From JAIQFL01 sp035295745 (GTDB lineage: Bacteria > Acidobacteriota > Terriglobia > Bryobacterales > Bryobacteraceae), in contig DATGIL010000028.1 in NCBI GenBank assembly GCA_035295745.1, forward strand, positions 36,473 to 100,472: 64,000 nucleotides of DNA, read 5' to 3'. Positions 16,626 through 24,117 of the stretch are shown piece by piece. The notes under the pieces were generated by a model. That model ran no database searches. It saw nothing but the letters and a program-made list of their open reading frames with translations, and was not told the origin of the DNA. The position numbers and the translations under genes were made by a program. Every line of letters begins with the position of its first letter. The stretch's first letter is position 1.

Positions 16626-17621
16626 ATGAGGCCCGCACTGGTAACCGGAGCTTCGGGGTTTCTCGGCTGGCACGTAGCCCGTGTGCTGCGGGAGCGGGAC
16701 TACCCAGTTCGGGCGCTGGTGCGCCCCGGCAGTCACGTCGCCGATCTCGATGTCGACCTGGCGACCGGCGACTTGCGCGACGCAGCTTCTTTGGAACGTG
16801 CCGTGGCGGGATGCGGGCTGGTCTTTCATGTCGCCGCGGACTATCGATTGTGGGCCAAAAATCCGCAGGACCTGTATAGCTCCAATGTCGAGGGTACGCG
16901 GAATCTGCTGGCGGCTTCCAGAAAAGCCGGCGTAGAACGCGTGGTCTACACCAGCACCGTTGGATGCATTGGCATTCCCCATGGCGGCATTGGCAATGAA
17001 GACACTCCCGTCTCCTTGGCCGACATGGCGGGAGACTACAAGCGCTCGAAATTCCTCGCCGAGCAGGTGGCTTCCGAGTTCGCGCGCGAGGGACTGCCCG
17101 TCGTCATCGTCAATCCCACGGCGCCGATTGGCGACCACGACGTCAAGCCCACTCCGACCGGCAAGATCGTGGTCGATTTCCTGAATGGCGACATGCCCGC
17201 GTTCATCGATACCGGACTGAACGTGGTGGACGTTCGCGACACCGCTGAGGGTCACTGGCAGGCTTGCGAGCACGGACGAGTCGGTGAACGGTACATTCTC
17301 GGCTCCGAGAACCTGACCCTCGCCCAGATTCTCCAGAAACTGGCGCAAATCACCGGCCGCAAGGCCCCCAATGTGCGACTGCCCTACGCTGTGGCCTATT
17401 GCGCGGGAGCCTGCAGCACGGCTTGGGCGTCACTGACCGGCAATCCTCCGCGGGTTCCTTTGAACGGCGTCCGCATGGCGCGGAAGAAGATGTGGGTCAC
17501 TCATGAGAAGGCGACCCGCGAACTGGGCTTCCAACCCGGTCCCGCCGAGGCCGCCCTGACTCGTGCCGTTGAGTGGTTCCAGGCACGCGGAGCCGGGACC
17601 GCTCACTCGACCGCGGCCTGA
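16626..17621 (+). CDS. hpnA: Hopanoid-associated NAD(P)-dependent sugar epimerase/reductase
   Basis: 331 residues from the ATG at 16626. The frame is open back to 16503, but those codons are repeat DNA. The short-chain extended SDR features are clear: TGASGFLG (dinucleotide glycine motif), the YKRSK catalytic Tyr-x3-Lys (about residue 140), and NPTAPIG. This is the HpnA family, present in most hopanoid clusters; the precise reaction is not established. The stop overlaps hpnG by one base (TGATG). There is no signal peptide, so it is cytoplasmic. Assignment is supported by both sequence and neighbours. Confidence 0.9.
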   Translation: MRPALVTGASGFLGWHVARVLRERDYPVRALVRPGSHVADLDVDLATGDLRDAASLERAVAGCGLVFHVAADYRLWAKNPQDLYSSNVEGTRNLLAASRKAGVERVVYTSTVGCIGIPHGGIGNEDTPVSLADMAGDYKRSKFLAEQVASEFAREGLPVVIVNPTAPIGDHDVKPTPTGKIVVDFLNGDMPAFIDTGLNVVDVRDTAEGHWQACEHGRVGERYILGSENLTLAQILQKLAQITGRKAPNVRLPYAVAYCAGACSTAWASLTGNPPRVPLNGVRMARKKMWVTHEKATRELGFQPGPAEAALTRAVEWFQARGAGTAHSTAA

Positions 17622-18316
17622 TGAGGATTCTGTTCGTGGCCTCCGATCCTATGGAATTCACTGGCATCCTCGCGAAAGCCACTCAGGTGCAGCCCGAATC
17701 GTCCAAGGTGGATTGGAGCCGGTCCGCGAATTTAGGGGGCAACGATGTCCTTCTGGCAGCAAATGGGGTCGGCTGGAAGCGCGCAGCCGCGGCCGTCGAC
17801 GCGGCTCAGAGCTTCCGTCCCCATGCCATCGTTAGCACAGGATTCTGTGGCGCCCTAGAGGACGGCTTGGCCGTCGGGGACGTGGTAGTGGGCGATGTCG
17901 TAGCGGGGACAGGAGCCAACCGAATCTCGTGCCGGCCTGTGACGAGCCCGGCGCCCTATCGCACGGGTGCGGTCTGTTCCCTGGATCACGTTGCGCAGAC
18001 TTCCGAAGAAAAGAGACTGCTTCGCTCGTCCGGAGCTTGCGTGGTGGAAATGGAAGCGGCGGGCGTCGGCGAGCGCGCCCAATCCCTGGGATTAGCGTTC
18101 CATTGTGTGAAAGTAGTCACGGATTTGGCGGGAGAGACTATGGTTAACGACTTCAATTCGGCTCTCCGTTCTGACGGCCACTTCGATACAATGCTTATCT
18201 TACGGAGGAGTTTGCGGCATCCGACCGCCCGGCTTCCGGAGTTGCTCCGGTTGCGGAAGCGTTGTAACCGGGCTGCGCGAGTTCTGGGAGAGTTCTTTGC
18301 CGATTGCCGATTCTGA
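17621..18316 (+). CDS. hpnG: Adenosylhopane nucleosidase/phosphorylase
   Basis: 231 residues of the nucleoside phosphorylase/MTA-SAH nucleosidase fold. Motifs are ANGVGWKRAAAA (substrate loop), STGFCGALEDGLAVGDVVVG and the catalytic region CVVEMEAAGVGERA. HpnG removes adenine from adenosylhopane, giving (phospho)ribosylhopane. It starts in the hpnA stop. The product needs reduction to reach bacteriohopanetetrol, and a zinc dehydrogenase gene begins within or just after its end, which is suggestive. C-terminal basic helix ends at ARVLGEFFADCRF. Confidence 0.9.
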   Translation: MRILFVASDPMEFTGILAKATQVQPESSKVDWSRSANLGGNDVLLAANGVGWKRAAAAVDAAQSFRPHAIVSTGFCGALEDGLAVGDVVVGDVVAGTGANRISCRPVTSPAPYRTGAVCSLDHVAQTSEEKRLLRSSGACVVEMEAAGVGERAQSLGLAFHCVKVVTDLAGETMVNDFNSALRSDGHFDTMLILRRSLRHPTARLPELLRLRKRCNRAARVLGEFFADCRF

Positions 18317-18338
18317 CCTGGGTATCATCCCCGAAACC

Positions 18339-19394
18339 ATGCACGCAGCCGTTTACCGTGGCCAGAGTGTCGTGAATGTCGAGGAGATCCCTACGCCTGC
18401 CATCCGGCCCGGGGAGATCCTGCTCCGTGTGGAGGCATGCGGCATCTGCCATACCGATCTCAAGAAGATCGAGCATAATCTCCTGACCCCGCCCCGCGTC
18501 TATGGCCACGAGACCGCCGGGGTGGTAGTGGCGATCGGCTCGGATGTCACCAGGTTCCGACCCGGCGACCGCGTCGTGGCCTTCCACCACATTCCCTGCC
18601 TTCAGTGCTTCTATTGCCATCGGAAAACCTACGCCCAGTGCACGGTATACAAGAAGGTCGGAATTACCGCGGGATTTGAGCCGGCAGGCGGGGGATTTGC
18701 CCAGTACGTGCGTGTCATGGATTGGATCGTGGAGCGCGGTGTCGAGAAAATCCCGGATGGCGTCTCCTTTGAACGGGCCACCCTCGTGGAGCCGCTCAAC
18801 ACCTGCCTGAAAGCTGCGGTGCAGTGCGATCCCCAGCCGGAGGATTTCGTCCTGGTGATGGGCCAGGGGCCGATCGGGCTGATGTTTACGATGCTGGTAC
18901 ATCGCACCGGCGCCCGTGTGGCAGTCACCGACACAATCGCCGAGCGCCTGGCGATTTCGGCGCGATGCGGGGCGGAATTCTCGTGGAATCCTCGTACTGT
19001 CGATGCTGCCGCCCAAGTCAAAGCTCTGACCGCCGGGCGGGGCGCCGATCTGGTGATCGTGGCGGCGTCCGTTCCCGGCATTGTAGAACAAGCCATCGCT
19101 TGCTCGCGGCCGGGCGCGCGAATTCTGCTTTTTGCACAAACTTCCGCCACCGAACGCATCGAAACGTCCGGCGCCGACATCTGTGTGGGAGAGCGTACTC
19201 TGTTCGGGTGCTATAGTGCATCAGTAGACCTGCAATCCGAGTCCGCCAGGCTGGTGTTTGGAGGGGAGTTGCCGGTCGAGGAGCTGATCTCACACTGTCT
19301 GCCGCTCGTCAAAATTCGGTCGGGTTTCGATATGGCCTTGCATCCAGGACCTAAATCGTTGAAAATAATCGTTCAGCCACAGAGGTGGGCATAG
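18339..19394 (+). CDS. Zinc-dependent medium-chain dehydrogenase (first of a pair)
   Basis: 351 residues from the ATG at 18339; a TTG at 18297 inside hpnG is an alternative. It has catalytic-zinc ligands CGICHTDL and GHETAG, the structural-zinc cluster PCLQCFYCHRKTYAQC, and the Rossmann loop GQGPIGLMF. It oxidises an alcohol or reduces an aldehyde with NAD(P). Because it lies directly after hpnG and is followed by a second dehydrogenase and then hpnC and hpnD, it may act on the hopanoid side chain, for example reduction of ribosylhopane. That is inference: MDR enzymes of this sorbitol/threonine dehydrogenase type have many substrates. Confidence 0.88.
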   Translation: MHAAVYRGQSVVNVEEIPTPAIRPGEILLRVEACGICHTDLKKIEHNLLTPPRVYGHETAGVVVAIGSDVTRFRPGDRVVAFHHIPCLQCFYCHRKTYAQCTVYKKVGITAGFEPAGGGFAQYVRVMDWIVERGVEKIPDGVSFERATLVEPLNTCLKAAVQCDPQPEDFVLVMGQGPIGLMFTMLVHRTGARVAVTDTIAERLAISARCGAEFSWNPRTVDAAAQVKALTAGRGADLVIVAASVPGIVEQAIACSRPGARILLFAQTSATERIETSGADICVGERTLFGCYSASVDLQSESARLVFGGELPVEELISHCLPLVKIRSGFDMALHPGPKSLKIIVQPQRWA

Positions 19395-20434
19395 TGAATA
19401 ACCGCATGATGGCGGCCGTGCTTTACGGCAAAGAGCACTTGCAGGTGGAGCCCGTAGCCGTCCCTACGATTGATCGCGGAGACATCCTCGTACGGGTGAA
19501 AGTGGCGTTGACGTGCGGCACGGACGTCAAGGTTTTCAAGCGTGGATACCATGCACGGATGATTGTGCCCCCTGCCGTTTTCGGGCACGAATTGGCCGGC
19601 GACGTTGTCGCAATCGGCTCCGGCGTCACAAACTTCTCCATCGGCGATCGCGTGGTAGCTGCCAATTCCGCCCCCTGCGAGGCGTGTTACTTCTGCCAAC
19701 GCGGTCTGCAGAATCTCTGCGAAGATCTGCTGTTCAATAACGGCGCCTACGCGGAGTACATCCGCATTCCGGCCCGCATCGTCGAGCGCAATACCTACAA
19801 GATCCCCGACCAGGTCGGCTATCAGGACGCCGCGCTGGCGGAGCCCCTCGCATGCGTGGTGCGAGGTTTCGAGGAAACCAATCCGCGGCCGGGAGATACC
19901 ATTGCGATCATCGGACTAGGCCCGATCGGCCTGATGTTTGCGAAGCTCGCCAAGCTGTACGGCTGCCGCGTGATTGCCGTAGGACGGCGCAAGACGCAAC
20001 TCGAGCGTGCCGGCGCATTAGGCGCGGATGAACTCGTGGTGGCAGGTGAAGGCGCCGATCCGGTGCGCGCGATCCGCGAAATGACTCACGGACGCGGCGT
20101 GGATATCGCCATCGAGGCGGTCGGCCAGCCGCAGACCTGGGAGTGGGCCGTCAATATGGTGCGGCGCGGAGGCATGGTCAACTTCTTCGGCGGCTGCCCC
20201 AACGAAAGCACGGTCAATCTCGATACCGCCCTGCTCCACTACTCGGAGATCACCTGCAAGGCCAGTTTCCATCACACGCCCGCGTATGTGCAAAAGGCTC
20301 TCGACCTGGTGTACGCAGGTCACGTGACGGCGTCATTCTTCGTCAACAGCCAGGAGCCTCTTGCTAATCTGCTGGAAGTGATGCGCCATCTGATGAGTCA
20401 CAACGGCCACTTGAAGACTGCGATCGTACCGTAA
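19394..20434 (+). CDS. Zinc-dependent medium-chain dehydrogenase (second of a pair)
   Basis: 346 residues if the GTG at 19394 is used; it overlaps the previous stop by one base and follows AGAGGTG. ATG at 19406 is also possible. Zinc and cofactor motifs are CGTDVKVF, GHELAGDVV, CEACYFCQRGLQNLC and GLGPIGLMFAKLAKL. It is a diverged paralogue of the upstream dehydrogenase (same fold and zinc sites; the first has CHTDL where this has CGTDV). The pair may form a heteromer or act in sequence. Downstream is a 205-base gap with an inverted repeat, so the operon could end here or read through to hpnC. Confidence 0.88.
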   Translation: MNNRMMAAVLYGKEHLQVEPVAVPTIDRGDILVRVKVALTCGTDVKVFKRGYHARMIVPPAVFGHELAGDVVAIGSGVTNFSIGDRVVAANSAPCEACYFCQRGLQNLCEDLLFNNGAYAEYIRIPARIVERNTYKIPDQVGYQDAALAEPLACVVRGFEETNPRPGDTIAIIGLGPIGLMFAKLAKLYGCRVIAVGRRKTQLERAGALGADELVVAGEGADPVRAIREMTHGRGVDIAIEAVGQPQTWEWAVNMVRRGGMVNFFGGCPNESTVNLDTALLHYSEITCKASFHHTPAYVQKALDLVYAGHVTASFFVNSQEPLANLLEVMRHLMSHNGHLKTAIVP

Positions 20435-20505
20435 CACCAAGAGCCGTGATCGCGAGAAAGTGTGAGAATTAGCTGCATGCCCGCTACGGATGCGTTGAAA
20501 GATGA

Positions 20506-20593
20506 CCACTCCCTCACGGTCGTGGCTCGTCAGAGCGCACCTGCTGCCCGGCATACTTGCCATGAGTTACGAGCCATAACCGTGAGGGAGTGG
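20506..20593 (+). repeat. Palindromic repeat element before hpnC
   Basis: Two 25-base arms (20506-20530, beginning CCACTCCCTCACGG, and 20569-20593, ending CCGTGAGGGAGTGG) are inverted and match at 23 of 25 positions, with a 38-base spacer. The arms belong to the same family as the GAGCCGCGACCGTGAGGGAG arm elsewhere in the window. The folded RNA would be a long hairpin directly before hpnC. Confidence 0.8.
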
Positions 20594-20641
20594 TCCGGGT
20601 TGACTTATTACGCCTTGTGAGGCATCCCTTCGGCCCGCGTT

Positions 20642-21556
20642 ATGCCTCTGCCTCCCGTCGAGTTCGTTCGCTCCCCCGAGACCATGCAAAAGACGTGGTC
20701 GCTCGAAGAGTCTCGCGCCTACACCAACTGGCTGGCGACGAATCACTATGAAAACTTCCATGTCGTGAGTTTTCTCCTGCCCAAACGCCTGCACCAGGAT
20801 TTTTATAACGTCTACTCGTATTGCCGCTGGGCGGACGACTTGGGCGACGAGACGGGTGACAAGGAGGAGAGCCTCCGCCTGCTCGACTGGTGGCGCGCGG
20901 AACTGGACGCCATGTACGCGGGACGCGCATCACATCCGGTGTTCGTCGCGCTCGGTCCCACGGTGAAGCAATACGGAATTCCCCGGCAGCCATTCTCCGA
21001 TCTGGTCGACGCCTTCATTCAGGATCAGAAGGTGCCGCGCTATGCCAATTGGGACGAGTTATTCGGATACTGCAGGAATTCAGCGAACCCGGTGGGGCGT
21101 CTGGTGCTGTATTTGTGCGGATACTCCGATTCGGCGCGTCAGAAGTTGTCGGACGCGACCTGCACTGCGCTGCAACTCGCCAATTTCTGGCAGGACGTCA
21201 CCGTCGACTTACTCAAGGATCGCGTCTACATCCCGCTCGACGTCATGCGACGGCACGGCTACACTGTCGATGAGTTATTCGCGCACCGATTCACTCCCGC
21301 CTTCCGCGAGGTGATGCAGGAGATTGTGGAGAAGGCGCGCGGATTGTTTGTTGAGGGCTTGCCGCTGATTGGGATGGTCAACCGGCGCCTGGCGCTGGAT
21401 CTCGATCTGTTCAGCCGCGGCGGGATGCACGTACTGCGCAAGATCGAACAGCAGGGCTACGATGTGCTGAGTGCGCGCCCCGCTATTTCCAAGAGCGAAC
21501 GGGTGCGCCTGTTGCTGGGATCGCTGATGCGGCTGGCTTTTTCGCGTGCGGCATGA
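20642..21556 (+). CDS. hpnC: Squalene-synthase-like hydroxysqualene synthase
   Basis: 304 residues of the squalene/phytoene synthase fold. The two aspartate-rich motifs appear as CRWADDLGDE (about residue 62) and ALQLANFWQDVTVDLLKD (about 178). The family HpnC converts presqualene diphosphate to hydroxysqualene. ATG at 20642 is used; the next Met is at codon 15. It overlaps hpnD by four bases (ATGA), so the pair is co-translated, as in other hopanoid loci. hpnE, which reduces hydroxysqualene to squalene, is not found downstream. Confidence 0.92.
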   Translation: MPLPPVEFVRSPETMQKTWSLEESRAYTNWLATNHYENFHVVSFLLPKRLHQDFYNVYSYCRWADDLGDETGDKEESLRLLDWWRAELDAMYAGRASHPVFVALGPTVKQYGIPRQPFSDLVDAFIQDQKVPRYANWDELFGYCRNSANPVGRLVLYLCGYSDSARQKLSDATCTALQLANFWQDVTVDLLKDRVYIPLDVMRRHGYTVDELFAHRFTPAFREVMQEIVEKARGLFVEGLPLIGMVNRRLALDLDLFSRGGMHVLRKIEQQGYDVLSARPAISKSERVRLLLGSLMRLAFSRAA

Positions 21557-22392
21557 AGAACGCGATTCAGCAGTCATACGAATACTGCCGCCGCGTTGCG
21601 CGATCGCGCGCCAAGAATTTCTACTATTCGTTTCTGCTGCTTACGGCACAGCAGCGCAAAGCAATGTGCGCCATCTACGCCTTCATGCGCTATTGCGACG
21701 ACTTGAGCGACGAACCGGGTGCGTCGCGCGATGCCATCGAGCGGTGGCGCTTAGAGATGGAAGACGCGCTCGAAGGGCGCTTCAGCGAGCATCCCCTGTG
21801 GCCCGCATTTCATCACACGGTCCGCCGCTTCGGCATCCCGCACCAGTATTTTCGCGAGATGATCGAAGGGGTGGCCTCGGATCTGGAACCGCGGCGCTTT
21901 CAAACCTTCGACGACCTTTACCACTACTGCTACCAGGTGGCTTCAGTTGTGGGACTAACCATCATCCACATCTTCGGTTTCGATACGCGAACCGCTCTGC
22001 CTCTCGCCGAGAAGTGCGGCGTGGCCTTCCAACTTACCAATATCCTGCGCGACATTCGCGAGGATGCCGGTAACGGCCGCGTATACTTGCCCCGCGAAGA
22101 CATGGATCGTTTCGGAGTGACGGAAGACGATCTTCGCAAGGGCAATCGCAGCGATGCGTTCCTCGAGTTGATGCGCTTCGAAGCAGCGCGGGCAAGGGGC
22201 TACTACAAAGAGTCGGCGCCGCTGCTGGACTTGATCCATCCGCGAAGCCGCCCGTCCTTATGGGCTCTGGTCTCGATCTATTCCGGGCTGCTGGATCGCA
22301 TCGAGCGCGCCGATTATGATGTCTTCACACGCCGCGTGCGGTTGTCGTCGCTCGAGAAATCGTGGATTGTGATGCGCGCTCTGGTGTCCTAA
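21553..22392 (+). CDS. hpnD: Presqualene diphosphate synthase
   Basis: 279 residues of the same fold as hpnC. Motifs are RYCDDLSDEPG (first Asp-rich site, about residue 50), QLTNILRDIREDAGNGRVYLP (second) and a conserved SRAKNFYYSF start region. It condenses two farnesyl diphosphates head-to-head to presqualene diphosphate. It starts inside the hpnC stop. The family assignment against crtB (phytoene synthase) rests on the partnership with hpnC and on the hopanoid context. It is the last hopanoid gene in the window; the next gene, 104 bases on, has its own promoter candidate. Confidence 0.92.
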   Translation: MKNAIQQSYEYCRRVARSRAKNFYYSFLLLTAQQRKAMCAIYAFMRYCDDLSDEPGASRDAIERWRLEMEDALEGRFSEHPLWPAFHHTVRRFGIPHQYFREMIEGVASDLEPRRFQTFDDLYHYCYQVASVVGLTIIHIFGFDTRTALPLAEKCGVAFQLTNILRDIREDAGNGRVYLPREDMDRFGVTEDDLRKGNRSDAFLELMRFEAARARGYYKESAPLLDLIHPRSRPSLWALVSIYSGLLDRIERADYDVFTRRVRLSSLEKSWIVMRALVS

Positions 22393-22445
22393 GAAACGGG
22401 GCTCGATTGAGCCATAGCCGCCCCGAAGAGTCGCTACCGGCACAT

Positions 22446-22461
22446 TGGCACGCTGGGTGCA
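22446..22461 (+). promoter_or_regulatory. Possible sigma-54 promoter of the metallothionein gene
   Basis: TTGGCACGCTGGGTGCA has a perfect -24 TTGGCACG, and GTGCA at -12 (consensus TTGCA), with the diagnostic ten-base GG-to-GC spacing. Transcription would start near 22472, 25 bases before the ATG, leaving room for the GAGGAGGAG ribosome site. Direct match to the consensus with one important mismatch. Confidence 0.5.
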
Positions 22462-22496
22462 CATTCCTCCCGGGATCTCCCATTTGAGGAGGAGTC

Positions 22497-22676
22497 ATGG
22501 CAGAAATCAAGAAATGCGCGCATCCAACATGCAATTGCACGGCGCCGGAAAACGACAAATACTGTAGCCAGTACTGCAAAGATGCTGGCGACACACTGGA
22601 ACTCTCCTGCAATTGCAACCATGCCGGTTGCGCTTTGGAGGCCCAAACCACGCTTCCGACGGAAAGGGTCGCATGA
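22497..22676 (+). CDS. Bacterial metallothionein-like protein, 59 aa
   Basis: ATG at 22497 with a strong GAGGAGGAG site. The protein has eight cysteines in the pattern KCAHPTCNC, KYCSQYC, SCNCNHAGC plus histidines, closely resembling prokaryotic SmtA/BmtA metallothioneins (PF02069), which bind zinc, cadmium or copper in a cytoplasmic thiolate cluster. SmtA has nine Cys; this has eight and shows the same KYCSQYC zinc-finger-like core. The stop overlaps the start of the His-rich exported protein (ATGA). It is the kind of short gene often missed by length-limited gene calling. Confidence 0.75.
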   Translation: MAEIKKCAHPTCNCTAPENDKYCSQYCKDAGDTLELSCNCNHAGCALEAQTTLPTERVA

Positions 22677-23224
22677 GAAAGTTCATCGGTATCTCTTCGG
22701 TGGTCCTGCTTCTCACGATTCCGATTCTGGCGCAGGAACGGCGGCATGAGGAGCCGCAGAGCACGGGTCACGGATACGTCCCGCCGCACGGGCCCCCGCC
22801 CGCAAGACAAGAGAATCACAGCACCCCGGAGCGGGGAGCGAATCGCGCGGTAGAACATCATGATTTCCGCGATCATGAAGGGCACCCGGACGCGCCTCAT
22901 GTCCATCCGAACGGAGAGTGGGTGGGTCACGACTACGCGCGCAACGATGCCCGTTTCCATTTGGAGCATCCTTACGAGCATGGGCGATGGACGGGAGGCT
23001 TCGGCCCCGGCCACGAGTTCCGAATCTTGCGCGGAGACCGAGAACGTTTCTGGATCAACGGCGGCGCTTTTGCGGTAGCTCCGTTTGATTACGCGTATGC
23101 CGGCGATTGGTTATGGGGCAGCGATCAGATCGTTATCTACGAAGACCCTGATCATCCCGGCTGGTACCTCGCCTACAATCCGCGTACGGGTACTTACGTT
23201 CATGTGAATTATCTTGGCGCCTGA
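22673..23224 (+). CDS. His-rich exported protein
   Basis: 183 residues: signal peptide (ISSVVLLLTIPILAQ), then about 80 residues extremely rich in His, Glu, Asp and Pro (HEEPQSTGHGYVPPHGP, HHDFRDHEGHPDAPHVH). A folded C-terminal region of Trp/Tyr/Gly strands follows (FRILRGDRERFWINGG, GWYLAYNPRTG). It starts inside the metallothionein stop. Periplasmic metal buffering or sensing is a reasonable inference from the His content and its partner, but the family is not characterised. An RNA hairpin follows the stop. Confidence 0.7.
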   Translation: MRKFIGISSVVLLLTIPILAQERRHEEPQSTGHGYVPPHGPPPARQENHSTPERGANRAVEHHDFRDHEGHPDAPHVHPNGEWVGHDYARNDARFHLEHPYEHGRWTGGFGPGHEFRILRGDRERFWINGGAFAVAPFDYAYAGDWLWGSDQIVIYEDPDHPGWYLAYNPRTGTYVHVNYLGA

Positions 23225-23231
23225 CAGGCAG

Positions 23232-23260
23232 TGAGGGGCATGCTTCGCGCGTGCCCCTCA
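23232..23260 (+). terminator. Terminator-like hairpin
   Basis: TGAGGGGCA and TGCCCCTCA form a perfect 9-bp stem with an 11-base loop, seven bases after the stop of the His-rich protein gene. It is followed by GTTTCG, so the T-tract is weak. The strong stem and position argue for a transcript end. Confidence 0.6.
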
Positions 23261-23399
23261 GTTTCGTCCCTTCACAGTCCCGTTTCATCACGAAAGTCTT
23301 GCTCGCTACCTGGAATCGAGGGACATTGAGTCCAAAGATCCCGAAGGTTGCCCGGGCAACGAGTACAAACGGAGAGAAACGGACCGAGGTATATCGACT

Positions 23400-24095
23400 G
23401 TGAAGACGAAGCACTCGCTGATTCCGATCCTCTTACTCATTCCTGCACCTCTCCAGGCGCAGAGTAGTTCCTCTTACAAAAATCTCGACATCCTGAAGGG
23501 TGTTCCGGACGCCCGGATTCCCGCGGTGATGCAGGCGTTCAACAGCTTCCTCGGCGTGAACTGCACCCACTGCCATGTGGAAGGGAAGTGGGAAAGCGCA
23601 GAGAAGCCCGCCTTCGCGCGCACCCGCCAGATGTTCCGCATGCGCGCCGGCATGAATGCCGGACCCCTCAAAGCCTACGACGGCGTCGGGTGCTGGACCT
23701 GCCACCGCGGCAAACCACAGCCCGAACCGCTGGCCCAGTCCGCCCTGCGCGACCCTGCCTGGCCGCCTGAGCTTGCTCTCAAACCAGACCAGGAGAATCA
23801 GCCGGCGGAGCGCGTCTTCCACAATATTCAAACTTTTTCCGGCGTTCCTGCCGGAAGACTCCCCACCGTAATGGCGCTCTTCAGCATCTCGTTGGGGGTG
23901 GATTGCAGCCACTGCCACGTCTCGGGCGACTGGCAGAGCGACGATAAACCCGCGAAACAGACTGCACGACAGATGATGGCGATGGTGCGATCCACCAAGC
24001 CGGAATACTTCGAGCAGTCCGCGGCTGGTATTTCCTGCTGGACTTGCCATCGGGGAGCGAAAAACCCGGAACGGAACGCACCTCCAAAAGCGTAG
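23400..24095 (+). CDS. Exported tetraheme c-type cytochrome with duplicated diheme module
   Basis: 231 residues. The start is GTG at 23400, with a signal peptide ending QAQ. There are four CxxCH haem sites, CTHCH, CWTCH, CSHCH and CWTCH, arranged as two repeats of about 100 residues, each with a GVP-x-RIPAVM/GRLPTVM helix, LGVNCTHCHV/LGVDCSHCHV and a GVGCWTCHRG/GISCWTCHRG end. The two halves clearly arose by duplication. The family is the photosynthetic-reaction-centre-cytochrome-like group abundant in Acidobacteriota (no phototrophy implied). It is a periplasmic electron carrier of unknown partner. Confidence 0.88.
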   Translation: MKTKHSLIPILLLIPAPLQAQSSSSYKNLDILKGVPDARIPAVMQAFNSFLGVNCTHCHVEGKWESAEKPAFARTRQMFRMRAGMNAGPLKAYDGVGCWTCHRGKPQPEPLAQSALRDPAWPPELALKPDQENQPAERVFHNIQTFSGVPAGRLPTVMALFSISLGVDCSHCHVSGDWQSDDKPAKQTARQMMAMVRSTKPEYFEQSAAGISCWTCHRGAKNPERNAPPKA

Positions 24096-24117
24096 GAGAT
24101 ATTATTGGTTCTGACCG

